Source of the DNA: Xanthomonas dyei
GTDB lineage: Bacteria; Pseudomonadota; Gammaproteobacteria; Xanthomonadales; Xanthomonadaceae
Assembly: GCF_002939865.1 (NCBI RefSeq)
Contig: NZ_MDEE01000003.1
Coordinates: 62,001-126,000, forward strand
Direction: 5' to 3'
DNA length: 64,000 nt
This document shows, piece after piece, positions 1 through 8,970 of the stretch. The first letter of the stretch is position 1; each line of letters begins with the position of its first letter. A model generated the notes under the pieces. It was given only the letters and a program-made list of their open reading frames with translations, was not told the origin of the DNA and searched no databases. A program made the translations under genes and the position numbers.

Positions 1-148
1 CATGGCCTTGGGCAATCGCTTCGGTTGGGAGTGCCGGCTGTCGACAGCGCGGCCGCAGCTTCAGCCTGGCCTGGACGTCTTCGTCAAGAGGCGCGGTCGG
101 CGTCACGACGCGGTATCGTGTCGCGTTACCACCTTCCCGATCCCGTCC

Positions 149-1528
149 ATGTCGCTTCCGACCGATCCTGTTGCTGAGACCGCTGCGCCTGCATTGCGCC
201 ATGCCTTGAAACCGCGGCAATTGATGATGATGGGCCTGGGTACGGCGATCGGCGCCGGGTTGTTCCTGGGCTCGGGGGTGGGCATCCATGCGGCCGGCCC
301 GGCCGTGTTGGTGTCCTACCTGATTGCCGGTGCGCTGGTGATCATCGTGATGAATGCGCTCGGCGAGATGGCTGCGGCCAAGCCGGCCAGTGGTGCTTTT
401 TCGGTGTACGCGGCCGATGCGATGGGTCCGACCGCCGGCGCCACCGTGGGCTGGCTGTGGTGGCTGCAGATCGTGGTGGTGATCGCCGCCGAGGCGGTGG
501 GCGCGGCCAGCCTGTTGGCCACCGTCTGGCCGGCATTGCCGGTACCGATGCTGGCGTCGATCTTCATGGCCAGCTTCACCGTGATCAACCTGCTGGGCGT
601 GCGTAATTTTGGCGAATTCGAATTCTGGTTCGCCATCCTCAAGGTGATCGCCATCGTGATCTTCCTGTTGATCGGCTGCGCGTTGCTGGCCGGCCTGCTG
701 CCGGGCGTGGCGTCGCCGGGGCTGTCCAATTTCACCCAGCACGGCGGGTTCGCGCCCAAGGGCCTGGCCGGGGTGGGCACCGCATTACTGGTAGTGGTGT
801 TCGCCTTCGGCGGCACCGAGATCGTGGCGGTGGCGGCAGCCGAAACCGCCGACCCCGGGCGCAGCCTGGCGCGCACCATCCGCACCGTGGCCTGGCGCAT
901 CCTGGTGTTCTATATCGGCTCGATCAGCGTCATCGTGGCGGTGGTGCCGTGGACCAGCGCCGCGCTGAGTTCGCCGTTCGCCGCCGTGCTGGAAGTGGCG
1001 CGGATTCCCGGCGCGGCCACCGGCATCACGCTGGTGGCGGTGGTGGCGCTGTTGTCGGCGCTCAACGCCAATCTCTACGGCGCCTCGCGCATGATCTTCT
1101 CGCTGGCCCAGCGCGGTGAGGCGCCGCGTTGGCTGGGTAACACCAGCCGCCAGCAAGTGCCGCTGGTCGCGGTGATCGCCAGCGTGCTGTTCGGTTTTGC
1201 CGCGGCGGTGCTGGAATTGCTGTATCCGGGCAAGGTGCTGCCGATGCTGCTCAATATTGTGGGCGCCACCTGCCTGCTGGTGTGGACCATCTCGCTGCTG
1301 TCGCAGTTGATCCTGCGTGCGCGCGCGGACCGCGCCGGTATCGCCTTGCCGTTCCGCATGCGTGGGTATCCGGTGCTGACGCTGCTGGCGTTGGCGATCC
1401 TGGCAGTGATCTTCGTGCTGCTGGCGTCCTCGGCCGACACCCGCGCGCAATTCCTGTCGATGGTGGGGCTCACTGCCGGCATCGCGTTGATCAGCGAACT
1501 GGCACGCCGGGTACGCGCCGAGGCGTAA
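149..1528 (+). CDS. APC-family amino acid permease
   Basis: Predicted inner-membrane amino acid transporter of 459 residues with about 12 hydrophobic segments. The N-terminus has the family signature around residues 27-45 (GLGTAIGAGLFLGSG), followed by a conserved NALGEMA stretch. A second signature, FGGTEIVAVAAAETADP, lies mid-protein, as in the AAT subfamily (AnsP, AroP, ProY, GABA permease types). The open frame extends upstream to base 2, but that part is Arg/Pro-rich and unlike a permease; the ATG at 149 gives a normal short cytoplasmic N-terminus. The substrate cannot be read from the sequence. It stands alone, with 411 bp before the next gene. Confidence 0.85.
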   Translation: MSLPTDPVAETAAPALRHALKPRQLMMMGLGTAIGAGLFLGSGVGIHAAGPAVLVSYLIAGALVIIVMNALGEMAAAKPASGAFSVYAADAMGPTAGATVGWLWWLQIVVVIAAEAVGAASLLATVWPALPVPMLASIFMASFTVINLLGVRNFGEFEFWFAILKVIAIVIFLLIGCALLAGLLPGVASPGLSNFTQHGGFAPKGLAGVGTALLVVVFAFGGTEIVAVAAAETADPGRSLARTIRTVAWRILVFYIGSISVIVAVVPWTSAALSSPFAAVLEVARIPGAATGITLVAVVALLSALNANLYGASRMIFSLAQRGEAPRWLGNTSRQQVPLVAVIASVLFGFAAAVLELLYPGKVLPMLLNIVGATCLLVWTISLLSQLILRARADRAGIALPFRMRGYPVLTLLALAILAVIFVLLASSADTRAQFLSMVGLTAGIALISELARRVRAEA

Positions 1529-1939
1529 TCGTGCCGGGTGCATAGAACCGACGCATCGGTTTGTATCGGCAAACTGTCGGCGCCTGCAGTTCAGCGACCT
1601 GCAGGCGGGTATCGGCGGCAACGTCAGGCCGCCGGCTCGATCCCGTCGCTGCACGCACTTGCGGTTGCCGACGGCAATGCCATGACACGCGCGCATCCTG
1701 CGGTCAGATGACGCCACGCAGAGGGTCGGCTGCCCATCGACGCCAATGAGCACGACGTCGCCTTGTGGATGCGCTCTCAAAAAAGCGCTGCGGCCATGGA
1801 CTTGCCGGAACCGTTCCATTAGGTTTTATGCAGTCGAATCCAGCGCTTTCAGCGCGTTTTCCGGATGCCATCTTTTATGCTCCAACGATCATAGGGCGCG
1901 GTGAGTCGTGCGTGTTTCAGGGTCATTGCCGGAGCGTCC
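1529..1939. other. Intergenic region, no gene seen
   Basis: This 411-bp gap between the permease and the dipeptidase holds no open frame with family-like content. I see no strong terminator; the short GCGC hairpin near 1850 has only a four-base stem. The promoter of the dipeptidase gene presumably lies in its right half, but no convincing -35/-10 pair stands out. Confidence 0.4.
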
Positions 1940-3169
1940 ATGAGTGCGGTGTCATCCCAGGAGTCTGCAGACCTGACTGTTGCGCGGACGCTGGAGGCCG
2001 TGCATGCGCTGGCCTATCCGATCGACACGCATCTGGATTCGCTGTATCTGTCGCGGTTGGGTGGTTACGATTTTTGGAAAGGCGACTGGAAGGCGCATCG
2101 ACGCTCGTTGATCCTCTGGCTGATGAACAAGACCTCGCCGAGAGGTCGCAATCAACCGCTGATGCACCATGTGAGTGGCCCCGATTTTCTTGCAGGCGGT
2201 TACGGCGGTGCCTGTTTCAGTGCCCATGCGCTCTGGGAAAACCTCATTGCCGTGCCGTTCTTCGATCCCTGGAAAAACTGGGTGGATCATCGGCGCTATG
2301 TCGAGGCTATGGTAGAAGCGAGCCGGGGACGCATGCGGTTGGCACGTAGCGCCGCCGAGCTGCGTGCGATTCGGGCCGAAGGTCTGTGTTGCGCGATCCT
2401 GTCGTTGGAGGGGGCGCATATGCTCGGTCCACGCGGCAGTCGCAGCCAGGCGTTGCGACTGGAGCGTCTGGGCACCGCCGCCGAGGAAGGGGCCGCCTAC
2501 CTGACACTCAACCATTTCAGCCATACCGACATCTCGCAGGCCGGTTATGCCACGCTCAATCCGTGGCGCACGATCGAAGGGGCGGGGCTGACGCAATTCG
2601 GTCGGCAGGTCGTGGAGCGTTGCATCGCGGTCGGACTGCTGGTGGATCTGTCGCATACCTCGAGCCAGGGGGTGATCGACGCGTGCGAGATCTGCGTGCA
2701 GCGCAACGTGCCGGCCATGGCCTCGCATGCGGCATCGCGCAGCATTACCCGTGGCACCGAAACGCGGCCATCGCGTCATCTCGAGCGCGGCTTCGACGAT
2801 GCGGCGATCCGCGCCATCGTGCAAACCGGTGGCTGCATCAGCGTCATTCTGGCGCCGTACTTTCTGCAACATGCGTATCTGGCCGACGGCACCCCGAATA
2901 TGGATGCCGATCTGGCCTTCGTCATCGGCTACTACGAAGCCTTTGCCCGGCTGATCGCCGGCATGGGGATCGTCGAAGATCCGTGGAAGCATCTGAGTTT
3001 CGGAAGCGATTTCGATGGCGGCATCTCCAGCCTGCCGACTGGCATGCGCAGCGGCGCGGATCTGCCCCGGCTCACCCAGGCGATGCTCGATGCAGGCTGG
3101 CCTGTCCAGCGTATCGTCGATGTCTATAGCGGCAATTTCCTGCGCGTCTGGGAGCAGGTGCGGCCATAG
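1940..3169 (+). CDS. Membrane dipeptidase, peptidase family M19
   Basis: Zinc-dependent dipeptidase of the renal dipeptidase family, 409 residues. All expected metal-ligand motifs are visible in order: IDTHLDS near the N-terminus (His and Asp), LSLEGAH (bridging Glu), VDLSHTS (His) and MASHAASRS (His). A C-terminal FGSDFDGG motif also fits the family. The frame opens at 1901, but the ATG at 1940 removes a short non-conserved leader and is the likelier start. No signal peptide is evident, so a cytoplasmic role in dipeptide turnover is probable. It is monocistronic as far as can be seen. Confidence 0.88.
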   Translation: MSAVSSQESADLTVARTLEAVHALAYPIDTHLDSLYLSRLGGYDFWKGDWKAHRRSLILWLMNKTSPRGRNQPLMHHVSGPDFLAGGYGGACFSAHALWENLIAVPFFDPWKNWVDHRRYVEAMVEASRGRMRLARSAAELRAIRAEGLCCAILSLEGAHMLGPRGSRSQALRLERLGTAAEEGAAYLTLNHFSHTDISQAGYATLNPWRTIEGAGLTQFGRQVVERCIAVGLLVDLSHTSSQGVIDACEICVQRNVPAMASHAASRSITRGTETRPSRHLERGFDDAAIRAIVQTGGCISVILAPYFLQHAYLADGTPNMDADLAFVIGYYEAFARLIAGMGIVEDPWKHLSFGSDFDGGISSLPTGMRSGADLPRLTQAMLDAGWPVQRIVDVYSGNFLRVWEQVRP

Positions 3170-3669
3170 CGGCCTGGGTGATGCGGCGACGGCATGGGAG
3201 GGCAATGCGCTGTAATCGGCTCAACGGTGCCGGTGTCGGCAGGGAGGCGGACGACTAAGAGCACTAACAAACCGACTGTGATCACCGTCAGGCAGCCGCG
3301 GCCGGCGCTCGGTGCGGCCTTTACCCTTCGTACACACCGGTTCCTCCGCGCCGCCCGCGCCCACCTGGCGACTGCTCGCTACGTTTTGTTCGCCGATCTA
3401 AGGGCACGGCGAGCGGTGCGGCGTGCGCGCATCGTCTGAACGGGCCGCACTGATCAGTGCCTTGCCGCATGCGCACCGGTGCGCCGTTTTTGCCTGGCAG
3501 CTGCGACACACTGCCGCAGATGCGACGCCATGTCGCATCGGGAACCGGTGCATCCGTCCATACCATGTTGGTGTCGCGTAGACGTCGCGATCGACCACCG
3601 CAATGTGTCTCGGCGATCGATTTGCAGCGTGTGCGCCGACGCTTCCCACCCTTTCCTGGAGCACTCTCC
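3170..3669. other. Intergenic region upstream of cydA
   Basis: A 500-bp non-coding gap. It contains one copy of a dispersed repeat at 3311-3404 (listed separately). The rest holds no recognisable gene. I looked for an Anr/FNR-type site (TTGAT-N4-ATCAA) ahead of cydA and found none. The oxidase promoter must lie here, but I cannot place it. Confidence 0.4.
3311..3404 (-). repeat. Dispersed repeat family 2, copy 1
   Basis: The reverse complement of this stretch aligns well with 8813-8910 and more weakly with 35980-36072. Shared blocks include ACGTAGCGAGCAGTCG and GCGCGGAGGAACCGG. All three copies are intergenic. It is a short degenerate repeat without transposase, terminal inverted repeats or obvious target duplication. 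Confidence 0.6.
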
Positions 3670-5067
3670 GTGGACGCCCTGCTGCTATCGCGTATCCAGT
3701 TCGGATTCGTCATCGCCTTCCACGTCTTGTTTCCCGCCTTCACCATCGGCCTGTCCAGCCTGCTGGCCTTCCTGGAATGGCGTTGGTTGCGGACGCGCCT
3801 GCCGGTGTGGCGCGAGCTGTATTTCTTCTGGCAGAAGATCTTTGCCGTGTCGTTCGGCATGGGTGTGGTCAGCGGCATCGTGATGGCCTTCCAGTTCGGC
3901 GCCAATTGGCCGGAACTGAGCCGCATTGCGGGCGGGGTGATCGGGCCGTTGCTGAGCTACGAAGTGCTCACCGCGTTCTTCCTCGAAGCCAGCTTCCTGG
4001 GCGTGATGATGTTCGGCTGGGGGCGCATTTCCGAGCGCCTGCATTTCTTTGCCACCTGCATGGTGGCGCTGGGCACGCTGTTTTCCACGTTCTGGATTCT
4101 CTCGTCCAATAGCTGGCTGCAGACGCCGGCCGGCTATGAGGTGATCGACGGCATCGTGCACCCGGTGGACTGGTTGAAGATCATCTTCAATCCCTCGTTC
4201 CCGTATCGGCTTGCGCACATGGCGCTGGGCTCGTTCATCACCACCTGTTTCGTGGTGGGCGCGGTGGGCGCGTGGTATCTGCATCGCGGCGTGCACCGCG
4301 AGGCCGGCCTGCGCATGCTCAAGCTGGCGGTGGTGTTTGCGGCCATCACCGTGCCGCTGCAGATCTTTGTCGGCGACATGCATGGTTTGAACACGCTCAA
4401 GCATCAGCCGATGAAGATCGCGGCGATGGAAGCGCACTGGCATGCCGAAGAACCAGGCAAGGGATTCCCGCTGGTGGTGTTTGCCGTGCCCAATGCGCAG
4501 GCCGAGCGCAACGATTACGAGCTGGCGATTCCGCGCCTGGGCAGCCTGATCCTGACCCACCGCCTGGACGGCAACATCGCGCCGCTGACCTCGGTGCCGG
4601 CACGCGACCGCCCGCCGGTGACGCCGGTGTTCTTCGCCTTCCGCATCATGGTGGGGATCGGTTCGTTGATGTTGCTGGTGGCCTGGGTGTCGGCATTCGC
4701 GTTGTGGCGCGGCACGCTGGTGCAGTGGCGCTGGTTGCTGGCGACCTGGCGCTGGATGCTGCCAAGCGGCTTCATTGCGCTGATTTCCGGCTGGTTCGTC
4801 ACTGAAATCGGCCGGCAGCCGTACGTGGTCTATGGGCTGCTGCGCACAGCCGACGCAGTGGGCCCGCAGTCGACGCTGATGACCGCCATCTCGTTGTCGG
4901 TGTATGTGGCCGGCTATGCGTTCGTGTTCGGCTGGGGCATCTGGTACCTGGTCAAGATCGGCAAGATCGGGCCGACCCCGCACGATGCGCCGCAGTTGGA
5001 CCATGGCGAACACACCCCCGCACGGCCGCTCTCGGCCGCGGACGAACCGATCGATGGAGCCGCATGA
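3670..5067 (+). CDS. cydA: Cytochrome bd-type quinol oxidase subunit I (CIO type)
   Basis: Heme-bearing subunit of a bd-type terminal oxidase in the inner membrane, which oxidises quinol and reduces oxygen to water. The GTG start at 3670 follows a CTGGAG ribosome-binding site, and the product starts directly at the first membrane segment (DALLLSRIQFGFVIAFH, with a candidate axial His). A GRQPYVVYG motif near the C-terminus is characteristic. At 465 residues it is shorter than E. coli CydA (522), consistent with the short Q-loop of cyanide-insensitive oxidases (CioA). It overlaps cydB by four bases. The open frame extends upstream to 3457, but that part is not conserved oxidase sequence. Confidence 0.92.
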   Translation: MDALLLSRIQFGFVIAFHVLFPAFTIGLSSLLAFLEWRWLRTRLPVWRELYFFWQKIFAVSFGMGVVSGIVMAFQFGANWPELSRIAGGVIGPLLSYEVLTAFFLEASFLGVMMFGWGRISERLHFFATCMVALGTLFSTFWILSSNSWLQTPAGYEVIDGIVHPVDWLKIIFNPSFPYRLAHMALGSFITTCFVVGAVGAWYLHRGVHREAGLRMLKLAVVFAAITVPLQIFVGDMHGLNTLKHQPMKIAAMEAHWHAEEPGKGFPLVVFAVPNAQAERNDYELAIPRLGSLILTHRLDGNIAPLTSVPARDRPPVTPVFFAFRIMVGIGSLMLLVAWVSAFALWRGTLVQWRWLLATWRWMLPSGFIALISGWFVTEIGRQPYVVYGLLRTADAVGPQSTLMTAISLSVYVAGYAFVFGWGIWYLVKIGKIGPTPHDAPQLDHGEHTPARPLSAADEPIDGAA

Positions 5068-6083
5068 TGGACATGACAACAGTGTTGCCGGTGGCATGGT
5101 TCGCGGTGATCGGCTTCGGGGTGTTGATGTACGTGGTGCTGGACGGCTTCGTGCTCGGCATCGGCATCCTGGCGCCGTTTCGCAAGGACGAGGCGCAGCT
5201 GGACCTGATGATGAACACCGCCGCGCCGATTTGGGACGGCAACGAAACCTGGCTGGTGCTGGGCGGGGCAGGGCTGCTGGCGGCGTTTCCCAAGGCCTAC
5301 GCGGTGATTCTGTCGGCGCTGTATCTGCCGGTGTTGCTGATGGTGATGGCGCTGGTGTTCCGCGGCGTGGCGTTCGAGTTTCGCTTCAAGGCGCAGCGTT
5401 CGCGGCGGTTGTGGAGCAATGCGTTTGCTGCCGGCTCGATCCTGGCCACCTTCGCGCAGGGCGTGATCCTGGGCGCGCTGGTGCAGGGCCTGCCGATCGA
5501 GAACGACCGCTATGTGGGCGGGATCTGGGGCTGGTTCAGCCCGTTCGCGATGCTGACCGGCGCGGCCTTGGTGTTCGGTTATGCGCTGCTCGGCAGCACC
5601 TGGCTGATTCTCAAGACCGAAGGTCACGTGCACGCGCTGGCGCGTCAGTTGAGCCGGCCATTGAGCCTGAGCGTGCTGGTTTTCATCGGCCTGGTCAGCG
5701 CGTGGCTGCCGTCGTTGCAATCGCATGTGATGGACCGCTGGTTCAACGAGGCGCATTACCTGTGGCTGATGCCGGTACCGGTGCTGGTTGCCGTGGTGGG
5801 CTATGCGCTGTGGCGCGCCACCGAACCGGGGCGGCCGGATACGCCGCCGTTCCTGCTGGCGATGGGCTTGTTCGTCCTCGGCTTCCTGGGCCTGGTGCTG
5901 GGCATGTGGCCGTATCTGGTGCCGCCGGTCTATACCATCTGGCAGGCTGCCGCGCCGCCATCCTCGCAGCTGTTTGCGATGGTGGGGCTGGTGATGTTGC
6001 TGCCGCTGGTGCTGGGCTACACGGTGTGGTCGTACCGGGTGTTCCGCGGCAAGATCACCGCGGAAACCGGCTACCACCACTGA
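5064..6083 (+). CDS. cydB: Cytochrome bd-type quinol oxidase subunit II
   Basis: Second subunit of the bd oxidase, 339 residues with about eight or nine membrane segments. The N-terminal VLMYVVLDGFVLGIGIL and the NETWLVLGGAGLLAAFP block are typical CydB/CioB sequence. The ATG overlaps the cydA stop (ATGA), indicating translational coupling; an in-frame ATG follows directly, so the start could be one codon later. No small CydX-like gene follows in the 170 bp downstream, and the cydDC exporter genes are not in this window. Confidence 0.92.
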   Translation: MMDMTTVLPVAWFAVIGFGVLMYVVLDGFVLGIGILAPFRKDEAQLDLMMNTAAPIWDGNETWLVLGGAGLLAAFPKAYAVILSALYLPVLLMVMALVFRGVAFEFRFKAQRSRRLWSNAFAAGSILATFAQGVILGALVQGLPIENDRYVGGIWGWFSPFAMLTGAALVFGYALLGSTWLILKTEGHVHALARQLSRPLSLSVLVFIGLVSAWLPSLQSHVMDRWFNEAHYLWLMPVPVLVAVVGYALWRATEPGRPDTPPFLLAMGLFVLGFLGLVLGMWPYLVPPVYTIWQAAAPPSSQLFAMVGLVMLLPLVLGYTVWSYRVFRGKITAETGYHH

Positions 6084-6249
6084 TGGCGGCAGTCAGGTCT
6101 TCGACTGCTGCGCGGGTTGAAATCGACTGGCAGGCGCGACGCGCGCTAGCGCCAGGTAGGCGCCGGCACGATCACGGTCGGCCTTCGCCTTCACTGCAGC
6201 AATCTCCGCGCGCCTGAGCGCGCGTCCACTGCGGCCAACTGCAACACGC

Positions 6250-7047
6250 TCAGCGCAGACGTTGCTTGAACATCCACTCCCACATCGCCGGGTCCGCGTA
6301 GGTCACGTCCCAGACGTTGTGGTTGCCTTCGGGATATTCGCTGTAGCGCAGGTTGGCGCCCACGCCTTTTGCCGCGCGGTACAACGCGCGGTCGTCGTGC
6401 GGTGGCACGGAGGTGTCCTTGGCGCCGTGGAATGTCCAGATCGGCACGTGCTTGAGCTGGGTGACCGCTGCCGTGTAGGGGTCGGCCTCCTTGGCCACCA
6501 GGCTGACGTACAGCGTGCGGCGCTCGTCGCGTGGCGCCTTGAGCGCGCCGCAGACCGGTACGATCGCGGCGAATCGCTGCGGCTGCATCAGCCCGATTTC
6601 CCACGCGCCATAGCCGCCCATCGAGATGCCGGTGAGGTAGGTGCGTTGCGGGTCGGCAGCGAACTCGGCGCTGGCCGCATCCAGCGCGGCGATCGCCATG
6701 CGCGCATTGATGCCCAGCCATTCCTCGTCGTCGGGTACCTGCGGCAACACCACCAGTGCCGGGAAGTCGGCGGTGTGTTCGCTCAGGTAAGGCCCGACGC
6801 CGACTTCGGCCTGGTCGCGTCCGTTGTCGCCGCGCTCGCCGGAGCCGTGCAGAAACAACACGATCGGCCGTGGCTGCGGCGCCTTGGCGGCCGGCACGAA
6901 CACCTGATAGCGGTATAGCCGGCCTTCCAGCTGCAGGGTGCGGGCGACGAAGTGGCCGCGCCGCCCATCATGTTTGCGCTCAGCCATGCTGGAGCAACCG
7001 GCGAGCACCAGCGCAAGAATTCCAAGTAAGACGCAACGAGCAATCAC
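6250..7047 (-). CDS. Lipoprotein serine esterase (alpha/beta hydrolase)
   Basis: Predicted secreted lipoprotein hydrolase of 265 residues. A hydrophobic signal ends in a lipobox (LAGC) within the first 20 residues. The catalytic triad can be read: Ser in GISMGGYG, Asp in HGAKDTSVPP and His in EGNHNVWD. FLHGSGERGDNG supplies the usual oxyanion region. The family resembles feruloyl esterase / PHB depolymerase-like hydrolases; the substrate is unknown. I chose the GTG at 7047, preceded by GGGGAG, because it puts the signal peptide at the N-terminus; an upstream ATG at 7089 is possible. It converges with cydAB. Confidence 0.8.
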   Translation of the reverse strand: MIARCVLLGILALVLAGCSSMAERKHDGRRGHFVARTLQLEGRLYRYQVFVPAAKAPQPRPIVLFLHGSGERGDNGRDQAEVGVGPYLSEHTADFPALVVLPQVPDDEEWLGINARMAIAALDAASAEFAADPQRTYLTGISMGGYGAWEIGLMQPQRFAAIVPVCGALKAPRDERRTLYVSLVAKEADPYTAAVTQLKHVPIWTFHGAKDTSVPPHDDRALYRAAKGVGANLRYSEYPEGNHNVWDVTYADPAMWEWMFKQRLR

Positions 7048-7186
7048 GCAGCACTCCCCATCGATCACCAAGCTGCAGTATCGCCGCATGCAGGGGCGCT
7101 GGCACGTCGCGTTGCGGCGAGCAACGTGGATGCGTCATGTGCTCCACCATTTTCGGTTGCGCGTGCACGCGGTCAGGCGCACGCGC

Positions 7187-8548
7187 TCACGGCATCAGGA
7201 TCAACGTGGCCAGGCCCAGGAAGCTCAAGAAGCCCATCACGTCGGTCAGCGTGGTCAGGATCACGCCGCCGGCCAGCGCCGGATCGAAGCCCAGCCGTTT
7301 GAGCGTCACCGGCACCAGCACGCCGCCGAAGGCCGCGGTCAGCATGTTCAAGGTCAGCGCCGTGCCGATCACCAGCGACAGCATCGGCTGGCCGAACCAG
7401 GCCAGCACGATCAGCCCAAGCCCCACGCCCAGACAGAGGCCGTTGATCAGCGCGACCGTGAGTTCCTTCTTGAGCAGGGTCATCACGTTGGACGAGCCGA
7501 TCTGCCCCAGCGCCAGGCCGCGCACCATCAGCGCGAGTACCTGGGTGCCGGCGTTGCCGCCCATGCCGGCCACGATCGGCATCAATGCCGCAAGCGCCAC
7601 CAGTTTTTCGATGGTGCCTTCGAAGCGGCTGACCACGCTGGAGGCCAGAAAAGCGGTGCACAGATTGATGCCCAGCCAGATCAGCCGGCGACGGAATGCA
7701 CGCCGCGCCGGGCTGAACATGTCCTCGTCTTCGTCCAGACCGGCCGCGCTCATGGCCTGGTGCTCGGCCTGCTCGCGGATGATGTCCACCACGTCATCGA
7801 TGGTGATGCGGCCGAGCAGGATGTTGTTGTCGTCCACCACCGGCGCGGAGATCCAGTCGTGATCGGAGAAGCGCCGCGCCACCTCGTCCGAGCCATCGCC
7901 CACATCGATCGCCGGTTGCTCGTCGTCGATCAAGCGATTGACCGGCGTGCTGTCCTCATGCGTGACCAGCGCGGCCAGCGACACGCGACCCAGGTACTGA
8001 TGACGTCGGCTCACCACATACAGGTGATCGGTGTGATCGGGCAGCTCGCCGCGCAGGCGCAGGTAGCGCAGCACCACATCGACATTGACGTCGGCGCGCA
8101 CCGTCACCACGTCCGGGTTCATCAGGCGGCCGGCGGTGTCTTCCGGATACGACAGCACCTGCTCCAGCCGCTCGCGGTTCTCGCGGTCCATCGACTTGAG
8201 CACTTCGTCGATGACGGTGTCGGGCAGGTCTTCGACCAGATTGGCCAGATCGTCGATGTCCAGGTCTTCGACCGCAGCGACGATTTCGTCGGTGTCCATG
8301 TCCGCCAGCAGGCTTTCGCGCACTTCGTCGCCGACATGCAGCAGCACTTCGCCATCGTCTTCGGGGTCGACCAGCCCCCACACCACTTCGCGCTTGCCCG
8401 GCGGCAGCGATTCCAGCAGGTTGCCGATCTCCGCCGGCGCCAGCGTGTTGACCAGCCGGCGTACCGGCCCCAAGCGTCCGCTATCCAGCGCGTCGGACAG
8501 CAATCGTAGCTGGCGCGCAGTCTTGTCGTGGCGGACGGCTTCGGCCAT
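7187..8548 (-). CDS. mgtE: Magnesium transporter MgtE
   Basis: Mg2+ channel/transporter of the inner membrane, 453 residues, the usual length. The order is an N-terminal helical Mg-sensing domain (about 1-130, with a VEDLDIDDLANLVEDLP superhelical motif), two CBS domains (about 135-255) and a C-terminal membrane domain with five segments. The GGNAGTQVLALMVRGLALG motif and the Asp in LTDVMGFLSF are typical of the pore. It lies downstream of ptsI on the same strand, across a 422-bp gap, and probably has its own promoter. No M-box or other Mg riboswitch is apparent upstream. Confidence 0.93.
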   Translation of the reverse strand: MAEAVRHDKTARQLRLLSDALDSGRLGPVRRLVNTLAPAEIGNLLESLPPGKREVVWGLVDPEDDGEVLLHVGDEVRESLLADMDTDEIVAAVEDLDIDDLANLVEDLPDTVIDEVLKSMDRENRERLEQVLSYPEDTAGRLMNPDVVTVRADVNVDVVLRYLRLRGELPDHTDHLYVVSRRHQYLGRVSLAALVTHEDSTPVNRLIDDEQPAIDVGDGSDEVARRFSDHDWISAPVVDDNNILLGRITIDDVVDIIREQAEHQAMSAAGLDEDEDMFSPARRAFRRRLIWLGINLCTAFLASSVVSRFEGTIEKLVALAALMPIVAGMGGNAGTQVLALMVRGLALGQIGSSNVMTLLKKELTVALINGLCLGVGLGLIVLAWFGQPMLSLVIGTALTLNMLTAAFGGVLVPVTLKRLGFDPALAGGVILTTLTDVMGFLSFLGLATLILMP

Positions 8549-8970
8549 GCGCGGCTCCCCGGAAAAGTGGACGCGCCGTCAGTGGAAGACGCGGTGCTGG
8601 ATCAGCGCGGCATTATCGCTTGCGCATGGTGACGAAACATACAGCGGTGTGGCGATCCGCATGCGGATTGCCGAAGCGATGCAGGATGCGCCCTGAAAGG
8701 GTGAGCGCATTGCGCCGGCGCTTGCCGCATCGGGCCAACGACGTGCGGCGTGCGCAAGTGGCTATGAAATGGCCGACTCTGCGTGTCGCGGTGCGCGCAG
8801 GGCAGAGGCGATCAGATCGGCTAACAACACGTAGCGAGCAGTCGTCAGCTGGGTGCGGGCTGCGCGGAGGAACCGGATGTCCGTGTGGTACATGCCGCAC
8901 CGAGCACCGGCTGCGCACGCATGGCGGTGAACACAGTCGTTTTGTTGGCTGCTCTCAGTCGCCTGTGGCG
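8549..8970. other. Intergenic region between ptsI and mgtE
   Basis: A 422-bp gap without a plausible gene. It carries copy 2 of dispersed repeat family 2 (8813-8910). Short open frames here translate the repeat and are not taken as genes. No clear terminator for ptsI and no riboswitch for mgtE could be identified. Confidence 0.4.
8813..8910 (+). repeat. Dispersed repeat family 2, copy 2
   Basis: Closely matches the reverse complement of 3311-3404, with shared blocks GTAGCGAGCAGTCG, TGCGCGGAGGAACCGG and a GATCGGC left edge. A more diverged third copy is at 35980-36072. It lies between ptsI and mgtE. Function unknown; it does not form an obvious strong hairpin. Confidence 0.6.

Noticed and set aside
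6084-6249. A cydX-like small gene after cydB
   Set aside because: No short frame with a Trp/Tyr-rich hydrophobic start was found in the gap.
6938-8509. A 523-residue plus-strand open frame opposite mgtE
   Set aside because: It is His/Gln/Arg-rich, as expected for the complement of a high-GC gene, and MgtE motifs are unmistakable on the other strand.
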